Positions 22,368 to 27,047 of a stretch of 27,047 nt of DNA are shown one piece after another (the first letter of the stretch is position 1; every line of letters starts with the position of its first letter). The stretch comes from a virus. The stretch lies in IMG/VR virus record IMGVR_UViG_3300034093_002928, positions 1 to 27,047 of that record; one strand, given 5' to 3'. Position numbers and translations under genes: made by a program. The notes beneath the pieces were generated by a model. That model made no database searches and was not told the DNA's origin. It worked only from the letters and a program-made list of their open reading frames with translations.

Positions 22368-23426
22368 TTAATCAAGCCAAGAAACAATTACAGCACCAGT
22401 TGAACCATTTCCACCAGTGTAGGTAGTTCCTTTTCCAACATTTCCTGCATTTGCCGCATTTCCACCATTTCCATATCCTGTAGAGTTTGGCTGATTTGCT
22501 CCAGAATTACTATAACTTGAAGCCCCTCCAGATCCACCAGAGCCAACAGTATAAGAGTTTCCGTTTAAAGAAACTGTAGTTCCTGAACCACCAGATCCTG
22601 CATAGTAAAATACTGCATTATAATTTCCTCCAACACTTCCAGTCCCTCCACCGCCACCGCCAGATGCAATATTTTGATTACCATTAGCAAACCCTACACC
22701 TCCTGAATAACCTCCAATAGTTGAACTTCCAGGAGACCAGATTGTTTGACCAGATTCTGTGTAGGTTCCTCCACCACCACCGCCATGCGATCCATTAGAA
22801 CCTACATTGTTGGAAGATCCATCTCCTCCTTTAATTGCTGTTTGACTAAGAAATGTTGTATTTGAAGCAACTCCTGCAGTTATTGGATATGTAGTTTGTG
22901 CTTCTGGAACGGAATAGCTTTGACTTGTTATTAATTGACCAGCACCGCCACCGCCACCAGCAATTCTAGATTCTCCAAATACATTATTCCAATATGAGTT
23001 TCCACCCTTTCCTCCAGCACCAATCATTAAATAAGATATATTTGTAACGCCTATTGGTTTTACAAAGTTGGTGGAAGTGGTGAATATTGAAGTTTTTGCA
23101 GATTCTTGTCTAGTTGAAACAGTGTTAGAAATACTAGAATAACTAAATAGGTTATTAGCATTAGAATATCTTGCTCTATAAAAATATGCTGTGTCCTGAA
23201 TTAATCCAGTATGCTGATATGTTGAAGATGCTCCTTGATAAACAATAGTCCAGGGTCCAGAACTTGAGCTTGAACTTTCTAGAATATAATTGGTTGCAGA
23301 CATTCCAACTGGAACATTGACTGTTATATTATTTGTATATGCATTAAAATTTGTTAAAGAAACTGTTGGAGAAAGAACTGTTTTAGAAACTACTCCAGAA
23401 ACTGCAACAATTCCTATAGGAATCAT
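22368..23426 (-). CDS. Fn3 plus glycine-rich adhesin (352 residues)
   Basis: After a hydrophobic start (residues 1-17), residues 18-105 look like a fibronectin III domain: LSPTVSLTNF..., YILESSSSSSGPWTIVYQGA, YQHTGLIQDTAYFYRARYSN. Residues 130-352 are a Gly-rich domain with GAGGKGGNS, RIAGGGGGAGQLIT, GGDGSSNNVGSNGSHGGGGG and GGNGSTGAVIVSWLD. This is the same class as the end of the protein at 19205-20308. The ATG overlaps the end of the preceding gene by 4 bases (23423-23426). A host-binding role is likely. Confidence 0.8.
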   Translation of the reverse strand: MIPIGIVAVSGVVSKTVLSPTVSLTNFNAYTNNITVNVPVGMSATNYILESSSSSSGPWTIVYQGASSTYQHTGLIQDTAYFYRARYSNANNLFSYSSISNTVSTRQESAKTSIFTTSTNFVKPIGVTNISYLMIGAGGKGGNSYWNNVFGESRIAGGGGGAGQLITSQSYSVPEAQTTYPITAGVASNTTFLSQTAIKGGDGSSNNVGSNGSHGGGGGGTYTESGQTIWSPGSSTIGGYSGGVGFANGNQNIASGGGGGGTGSVGGNYNAVFYYAGSGGSGTTVSLNGNSYTVGSGGSGGASSYSNSGANQPNSTGYGNGGNAANAGNVGKGTTYTGGNGSTGAVIVSWLD

Positions 23427-24043
23427 TCTGCTAAATCTCCAATAAGTACCCAGGTATTGGCAGCACGTTTAATAAGTGTTGCACTTGACCATTGAGTTCT
23501 AAGTTTTAATCCTGGCGTTCCATTAACGGTTGTTGTTCCAGGAGTTACTGCTGCAACCGTTTTAACACCAGTTCCAATGTTTAATAGATTAATCTGTGTT
23601 CCAATAGTAAAATTAGCACTTGCATCTGTAGGAATACTAACAGTATAAGCATTAGATCCAGATAGTTGAATTAAATCATTTTCATCTCCAGATGCTATTT
23701 CATATGCCTCTGACTTTGTAATAATATCTATATTTTTATTTTGATATGTATTAGAAGCTAATGCTTGAGTTAAATATGTTGTTGATGCAGAAGCCTGGGT
23801 TAGGTATGTAGTAGAAGCTGAAGCCTGGGTTAGGTATGTAGTAGAAGCAGAAGAAATAGTTAAGTATGTTGATAAATCAACTTCTCCACCAAAGTAACTT
23901 AAAGCAGACCATACACTAGATCCATTGCCAATTTTAAATTTTCCAGTATTTGTTTCAAATCCAACTTCACCTGAAAAAAGGGTAGGATTTGTAGTAGTCC
24001 AGTTTGAAGAAGTATCTCTTCTTAATTGAATTTTAGTTGTCAT
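23423..24043 (-). CDS. Fibre with Mtd-like N-terminal domain and YLTQASASTT repeats
   Basis: This is a 206-residue protein. Residues 4-52 (IQLRRDTSSNWTTTNPTLFS, GEVGFETNTGKFKIGNG, WSALSYFGG) match the N-terminal domain first seen in the Bordetella phage major tropism determinant and common in phage fibres. Residues 57-100 are 10-residue repeats of YLTQASASTT. Residues 115-206 form a C-terminal domain ending RAANTWVLIGDLAE, nearly the same as that of the cupredoxin fibre. ATG 24043 has no ribosome site and follows an extended -10 by 9 bases. Confidence 0.85.
   Translation of the reverse strand: MTTKIQLRRDTSSNWTTTNPTLFSGEVGFETNTGKFKIGNGSSVWSALSYFGGEVDLSTYLTISSASTTYLTQASASTTYLTQASASTTYLTQALASNTYQNKNIDIITKSEAYEIASGDENDLIQLSGSNAYTVSIPTDASANFTIGTQINLLNIGTGVKTVAAVTPGTTTVNGTPGLKLRTQWSSATLIKRAANTWVLIGDLAE
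23769..23868 (-). repeat. 30-bp tandem repeats encoding YLTQASASTT units
   Basis: Units begin at 23769, 23799 and 23829, with a degenerate fourth. The middle two are nearly identical at DNA level. Each encodes one 10-residue shaft unit; related units also occur at the start of the protein at 24062-24817. Confidence 0.85.
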
Positions 24044-24052
24044 AATATTACA

Positions 24053-24061
24053 ATTATATCA
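24053..24061 (-). promoter_or_regulatory. Extended -10 promoter, probably giving a leaderless transcript
   Basis: TGATATAAT on the minus strand lies 9 bases before ATG 24043. The gap holds no purine-rich ribosome site. Confidence 0.6.
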
Positions 24062-24817
24062 CTAAGTCTTGATAATAAAATTAACAACTGTAGATGGTTG
24101 CATGTTGTTGTGTGAGGAAGAAGCGGATGCAGTAGTATTATTAACATTTGTTACTGCCACAGTACCAGCAGAGGTAACACTGTGTGTATGTTGTCCACCA
24201 CCATAAGCACCACCAGTACGACCACCAGTAGCATAAGTTTGTGTACCTTGAGAAGTAGCAGCAGATGAGTCATAACGACCAGCAGTGTCACCAACAGAGT
24301 CACTAGTTTCGGTAAATGAAAATGTGTGAGCGTGATCGGCATCTTCAAATCCAGTACTAGTAGCAGAACCAGTAAATGCAGCAGTGTTATCATGAGAGTG
24401 TGCTGGGACACCAGATTGTGCCGATGTTAGCGTTACAGCTTCAGCACCAGTTGTAGCACCAATAGTTGTGCGAGCAGTTGGAACGTTAGTTGTATCAGTA
24501 CTGGTTCCATAGCCAATTGGAGCACGACCACGCAAGTCAGGAACAAACCCGCCAACTACTGCAGCAAGGGCAGCATATCCAGAAGTTGATTGACCATTGC
24601 ATAATAGCCAACCAGTAGGTGCTGTAGTTCCACCATACATAACAATAGTTCCAACTGGGGTAGCAGGTAGTGGAGCATAAGTAACTGAAGCAGATGCTTG
24701 TGTTAGGTAAATTGTTGAGGCAGAAGCCTTTGTAAGATAAGTTGTTGAGGCAGAAGCTTGACTAAGCAAAGAGTTTAACTGAGTTGCATTGGTTGTTCTA
24801 ACAATTGTTACTGCCAT
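24062..24817 (-). CDS. Tail collar-domain fibre protein, second copy of the type
   Basis: This 251-residue protein has an N-terminal shaft with YLTKASAS/YLTQASAS repeats (residues 15-50). A tail collar domain follows from about 53: VGTIVMYGGTTAPTGWLLCN, then GFVPDLRGRAPIGYG. A His-rich region contains VPAHSHDN, DADHAHTF and GQHTHSVT, and the end HNNMQPSTVVNFIIKT matches the collar protein at 20305-21000. The histidine motifs could bind metal as in the T4 short-fibre tip. ATG 24817 has no ribosome site and follows an extended -10 by 8 bases. It is the first fibre gene transcribed in this block. Confidence 0.87.
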   Translation of the reverse strand: MAVTIVRTTNATQLNSLLSQASASTTYLTKASASTIYLTQASASVTYAPLPATPVGTIVMYGGTTAPTGWLLCNGQSTSGYAALAAVVGGFVPDLRGRAPIGYGTSTDTTNVPTARTTIGATTGAEAVTLTSAQSGVPAHSHDNTAAFTGSATSTGFEDADHAHTFSFTETSDSVGDTAGRYDSSAATSQGTQTYATGGRTGGAYGGGQHTHSVTSAGTVAVTNVNNTTASASSSHNNMQPSTVVNFIIKT

Positions 24818-24825
24818 AATGTTTA

Positions 24826-24834
24826 ATTATACCA
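24826..24834 (-). promoter_or_regulatory. Extended -10 promoter at the head of the fibre block, probably leaderless
   Basis: TGGTATAAT on the minus strand is 8 bases before ATG 24817, in the 153-base gap. A start about two bases before ATG would give a leaderless message. Confidence 0.6.
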
Positions 24835-24847
24835 TTTTTAAAAAACT

Positions 24848-24877
24848 CGCAAAAAATCCGCAAATTAAAAACGCAAA
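24848..24877 (-). promoter_or_regulatory. Three TTTGCG direct repeats upstream of a fibre promoter
   Basis: CGCAAA occurs on the plus strand at 24848, 24859 and 24872 (TTTGCG on minus), 11 and 13 bases apart, just upstream of the -10 at 24826. The near-helical spacing would suit an operator or activator site. The rest of the gap (to 24970) holds another possible -10 (TATACT, 24890-24895) and a short inverted repeat near 24911-24927. Confidence 0.35.
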
Positions 24878-24970
24878 ATTCGGCGAAATAGTATACCCTC
24901 TTACCCCCTTATAACTTCGTTATATATGGAAGGTATTTATAATATGCAGAGATATTCCCTTATATGAAGA

Positions 24971-25732
24971 CTATACTCTTTTTTGATGATCTTTGAACTT
25001 TTGTCCGAATGCATGAATTCCATTGAAATATTTTCTACCTGAATAATGTGCTTTTTCTTTATCTTCATTAAGTCTTTGACGACCTAGTTCATTTGCATCA
25101 TCTTGTTCATTTTTAATAAGCTCTTCTGAGAAATATTTATTAACAGTATCTAGTTCAAATTCCTCTACAAAGTATCTAGGGATAGGAATAAAGGCAGCTA
25201 GAGGATCACCTTTTTTAACACTAACTACCCTGTTGGGATCGGTTATCTTTAGATTAAAGGAAAAGTCTCGTCTTATCTGGTCTGCCTCAATTACGGCTGT
25301 CATTGCTTGCATTCCTGGAATAAAGAAGTTTGGGGCAGCAATGGTCATTAAGTTAATTCCTGGAGGGGTTTTAAATTGAAAGTTATTTTGAATGGTTAAG
25401 ATACCTTCAGCAAATCCTGGACTAACTTGTTGCATGGAAAGGGACTCTCCTGGCTCATATATGTTAATATGAATATCATTAGGGTTTCCAAGGGATCCAT
25501 CCCAGGTTGCATCAAAATCATATGCTGCCTTGATAATAAAACCGTATTGATTTCCTATATTAAGGGGAAGACAATAGTAGGCATGGTTACTAAGCCAGTC
25601 TCTTTTAATATTACCCTTTAAAGATTCTACAATTTCTGGATATCTATCATATTGATCATCTCTACCAGAAAAAGGAATTATTAAGATTTTGTCTTTAGGA
25701 ACCTCAAAACCAGGATCATTGATATAATTCAA
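24971..25732 (-). CDS. DUF6065-like protein (paralogue D)
   Basis: This 253-residue protein shares the DUF6065-like core with 2141-2848: YYCLPLNIGNQYGF at 52-65, TWDGS at 76-80, QFKTPPG at 119-125, AVIEAD at 146-151, FSFNLKITDPN at 157-167 and VKKGDPLAAFIPIPR at 172-186. The C-terminal 65 residues are charged and helical. The start is TTG 25732, directly abutting the oxygenase stop, with GGG 8 bases upstream; no ATG fits near the start. It is coupled to the 2OG-Fe(II) oxygenase gene, so the two proteins probably act in the same process. Its function is unknown to me. Confidence 0.7.
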   Translation of the reverse strand: MNYINDPGFEVPKDKILIIPFSGRDDQYDRYPEIVESLKGNIKRDWLSNHAYYCLPLNIGNQYGFIIKAAYDFDATWDGSLGNPNDIHINIYEPGESLSMQQVSPGFAEGILTIQNNFQFKTPPGINLMTIAAPNFFIPGMQAMTAVIEADQIRRDFSFNLKITDPNRVVSVKKGDPLAAFIPIPRYFVEEFELDTVNKYFSEELIKNEQDDANELGRQRLNEDKEKAHYSGRKYFNGIHAFGQKFKDHQKRV

Positions 25733-26308
25733 TTAAAGAACCCATCCATCAAAGTATTTCTCATCCTGAGTCCAGAACGAGGCAAGGGTATATCTAACAC
25801 CATCTTCTATTTTAGATACGCCATGAAGGTGCTCTGGGTCTCCTGGGTGTATTGCAAGTTTTCCAACGGCAGGGGCAATGTCAAAATTATGATTTGGATA
25901 ATATGTATGTCCACCAGAGTAATTATCATTTAAATATATAATAGCTCCATACTCTCTATGATTAAACCATTCTAATGATTCTTTATTATCTTCATGAGCA
26001 TCTGTCATATCGTCACAATGTGGGGCTTGTTCCATACCAGGAAACCAACGAATGACTTGAAATAGATCTGGATATATCTCTAATAGGTTATAATGTTCTT
26101 TTATTGCATTTGCCACTCTTTGACGAATATCATATAACATTTCCCCGATTTCTTTGTCATGAGAATAAAGATGTTGAGCATTTAAGCTTCTATTACTCCA
26201 GAACTCTGATCCACCTTGTTCCCATGGCTCTATGCCTTTTACAAATTCTATAATCTTATTAGATTCTTCTATAGATATAAAGTTATCTATTGTTTTTGCA
26301 TTAAACAT
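25733..26308 (-). CDS. 2-oxoglutarate/Fe(II)-dependent oxygenase
   Basis: This 191-residue protein has the double-stranded beta-helix motifs of the prolyl-4-hydroxylase-like group. APHCDDM gives His97 and Asp99 as iron ligands. HLHGVSKIEDGVRYTLASFW gives His162 as the third ligand and Arg172 for 2-oxoglutarate. YGAIIYLND at 120-128 and GGHTYYP at 132-138 are also typical. The length is normal for phage members. ATG 26308 has AAGGG upstream. The substrate is not evident: phage versions may hydroxylate proteins or small molecules. It lies between a tiny membrane protein gene and a DUF6065-like gene. Confidence 0.88.
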   Translation of the reverse strand: MFNAKTIDNFISIEESNKIIEFVKGIEPWEQGGSEFWSNRSLNAQHLYSHDKEIGEMLYDIRQRVANAIKEHYNLLEIYPDLFQVIRWFPGMEQAPHCDDMTDAHEDNKESLEWFNHREYGAIIYLNDNYSGGHTYYPNHNFDIAPAVGKLAIHPGDPEHLHGVSKIEDGVRYTLASFWTQDEKYFDGWVL

Positions 26309-26332
26309 TTTTATCCCTTCAAAAATAAAAAT

Positions 26333-26413
26333 TTAGCTACCAGAGAGTGTAGATACAACAATTACTGCTAATACAATCCAGAAGATGTATCTTATATAAT
26401 CTTGATTATTCAT
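26333..26413 (-). CDS. Tiny single-span membrane protein
   Basis: The frame MNNQDYIRYIFWIVLAVIVV followed by STLSGS gives 26 residues with one transmembrane segment (about 8-22). GAGAG precedes ATG 26413 and the gene is 24 bases from the oxygenase start. The frame stays open upstream to about 26448. A one-base shift at a G run would join it to the frame at 26442-26549, giving a 71-residue protein with a basic amphipathic N-terminal half. Function is unknown; a membrane anchor or holin-like role is conceivable. Confidence 0.5.
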   Translation of the reverse strand: MNNQDYIRYIFWIVLAVIVVSTLSGS

Positions 26414-26441
26414 TTGCTTCTCTCTTTGTTTTTTAATAATT

Positions 26442-26549
26442 CTATCCCCCTGCCCCCAACTTTTCTAAAACTTTTAGTTTTTTAAGATTCGCTGCACTCA
26501 TAGTGTAATTGCATTTTTTATACTTGTCAAATTGAGCTGCCAGAAACAT
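26442..26549 (-). pseudogene. Possible N-terminal part of the tiny membrane protein, out of frame
   Basis: ATG 26549 opens 35 codons: MFLAAQFDKYKKCNYT followed by MSAANLKKLKVLEKLGAGG, then TAG. The K/L-rich second part looks like a real amphipathic helix. The stop comes within the second of two G5 runs; skipping one G continues as GDRIIKKQREKQ into the membrane protein frame at 26413. There is no good ribosome site before 26549 or before ATG 26501. It could be a chance frame in AT-rich DNA. Confidence 0.35.
26502..26530 (-). promoter_or_regulatory. Sigma70-like promoter candidate for the oxygenase unit
   Basis: A perfect TTGACA (26525-26530) and TACACT (26502-26507) are spaced 17 bases apart on the minus strand. 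Transcription would start near 26495 and leave about 80 bases before ATG 26413. It lies within the possible reading frame at 26442-26549, so both cannot easily be right. Confidence 0.45.
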
Positions 26550-26566
26550 TGAAATATTAAATTATT

Positions 26567-26604
26567 TGTTACTTAATTGTAACATATTGTCTCACATAAT
26601 GAGA
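26567..26604. promoter_or_regulatory. Two inverted repeats in the intergenic region
   Basis: TGTTAC-TTAATT-GTAACA spans 26567-26584 and TCTCA-CATAA-TGAGA spans 26590-26604 (plus strand). They are separated by five bases. Either could be an operator or a small hairpin. Regulatory role is inferred only from position upstream of the oxygenase unit. Confidence 0.4.
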
Positions 26605-26621
26605 TATATATTCATATCCCC

Positions 26622-26682
26622 GAAAATCTGAATATTTTTATATTTGCAGCTAGATCCCATTTTGAAGAAAATCTGAATATTT
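26622..26682. repeat. 16-bp direct repeat pair
   Basis: GAAAATCTGAATATTT occurs exactly at 26622-26637 and 26667-26682, 45 bases apart start to start. This stretch (26550-26700) has no convincing gene, so the pair is likely a binding site or iteron rather than coding repetition. Confidence 0.6.
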
Positions 26683-26710
26683 GTCTAAAGTGTACGATGC
26701 GTGATTATAG

Positions 26711-26737
26711 AAAAAGCTCACCTTTTTATTAGTGAGC
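26711..26737 (-). terminator. Intrinsic terminator
   Basis: On the minus strand a 6-bp stem (GCTCAC/GTGAGC) with a 10-base loop is followed directly by five Ts. It ends the unit containing the 46-residue CxxC protein and the membrane protein at the right edge. The AT-rich far side could allow weak termination in the other direction. Confidence 0.75.
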
Positions 26738-26783
26738 CCATTCTATTTTTATTTAGTTTTGACAAGTGCAAAAATTCTAGATT

Positions 26784-26924
26784 TTAGAAGTCATCATCAA
26801 AATAGTTTTCTATTTCTTGGTCACTCTCGCACATAATGCAGTAGTTAATTTCCCAAGCCGTTAGTTTATCATCACAAGTTAGGCACTTGTTCTTAGTAAT
26901 GTTTTCAAATGCTAATTCAGTCAT
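26784..26924 (-). CDS. 46-residue probable zinc-binding protein
   Basis: The frame from ATG 26924 encodes 46 residues with two CxxC pairs: KCLTCDDKL (Cys14, Cys17) and YCIMCESD (Cys29, Cys32), followed by an acidic tail (ENYFDDDF). AGGGG lies 8 bases upstream, and the terminator at 26711 follows. Such mini zinc ribbons are common in phages. Its partner is unknown. Its length and clear ribosome site support a real gene. Confidence 0.65.
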   Translation of the reverse strand: MTELAFENITKNKCLTCDDKLTAWEINYCIMCESDQEIENYFDDDF

Positions 26925-26929
26925 TGTTA

Positions 26930-27047
26930 TTACCCCTCAATCATTTCGATAACTACTGCACCTATTGCAGATACTAAACCAATAACGGCGGTTACTATCA
27001 TAACCGTTGGACTCATACCGTTTAGTCCGATAACTAGTAATTGTAAT
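26930..27047 (-). CDS. Partial small membrane protein, 5' end beyond the right edge
   Basis: A frame open from the right edge ends at TAA 26930. The visible 38 residues read LQLLVIGLNG...MIVTAVIGLVSAIGAVVIEM and end IEG, a transmembrane helix near the C-terminus. A start inside the window (ATG in GMSPT) is possible but has no ribosome site. Its stop is five bases from the next start, so they form one unit. Confidence 0.55.
   Translation of the reverse strand, partial: LQLLVIGLNGMSPTVMIVTAVIGLVSAIGAVVIEMIEG

Noticed and set aside
23769-23868. CRISPR-like short repeat array
   Set aside because: The 30-bp units abut without spacers and are in frame, encoding YLTQASASTT shaft repeats; this is a protein repeat.
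23423-24043. Diversity-generating retroelement, suggested by the Mtd-like N-terminal domain
   Set aside because: No reverse transcriptase, template repeat or variable C-type-lectin domain is present. The N-terminal domain alone is common in ordinary fibres.
24911-24927. loxP-like arm (ATAACTTCGTTATA)
   Set aside because: It resembles one arm of loxP with an inserted base, but there is no second inverted arm after an 8-base spacer. The inverted repeat is short and AT-rich, so chance is enough.

Overview
The window is a piece of an AT-rich tailed-phage (Caudoviricetes) genome. It carries a long block of tail-fibre, adhesin and baseplate-associated genes and a smaller set of enzyme and unknown-function genes. 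Almost every gene is on the minus strand, so transcription runs from the right edge to the left edge. One 73-residue zinc-binding gene at 17727-17948 is on the plus strand. No tRNA, rRNA, CRISPR array, transposase, integrase or reverse transcriptase was seen. The host is probably a low-GC actinobacterium (inference). The plus-strand gene resembles the DUF7455 family of actinobacteria and their phages. A small membrane protein resembles DUF2746-type actinophage proteins. Three fibre genes appear to be leaderless, a common arrangement in actinobacteria. A freshwater or marine planktonic actinobacterium would fit the base composition.

Layout in transcription order, right to left. (1) 27047-26784: the end of a small membrane protein gene and a 46-residue CxxC/CxxC protein, then an intrinsic terminator at 26737-26711. 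(2) 26700-26414: mostly non-coding DNA with a 16-bp direct repeat, two inverted repeats and a sigma70-like promoter candidate. It also holds a short reading frame that may belong, by a frameshift, to the next gene. (3) 26413-24971: a tiny membrane protein, a 2-oxoglutarate/Fe(II) oxygenase and a DUF6065-like protein. (4) 24817-17950: nine genes, mostly modular fibres and adhesins, including two tail-collar proteins, two glycine-rich adhesins, one with an Mtd-like N-terminus and a small coiled-coil protein. Several have their own extended -10 promoters (TGnTATAAT). (5) 17948-17645: the plus-strand zinc-binding gene and a pair of promoters that face each other. (6) 17657-11964: a holin-like membrane protein, a BppU-like protein, a collagen-motif protein and two large fibres. 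(7) 11960-6824: a 978-residue baseplate-like protein, a fibre with a cupredoxin-like domain, and an adhesin whose lectin-like domain is interrupted by about 155 residues carrying 24 cysteines. (8) 6814-2141: a duplicated two-gene unit (small IGW-Y motif protein plus dUTPase-like/DUF6065-like protein), a GlcNAc-type glycosyltransferase, a cysteine-rich protein, a DNA methyltransferase and another DUF6065-like protein. (9) 2077-1: a second BppU-like/collagen/fibre cassette, then a fibre with a 34-residue proline-rich tract that runs off the left edge.

How the genes work together (inference): most products should build the distal tail and a mixed set of host-binding tips. The glycosyltransferase, oxygenase and methyltransferase may modify the virion, host glycans or DNA. 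The strongest candidates for something undescribed are the cysteine/tyrosine heptad insert, the cupredoxin-like fibre domain with all four type-1 copper ligands, and the four DUF6065-like paralogues whose motif order resembles trimeric dUTPases.
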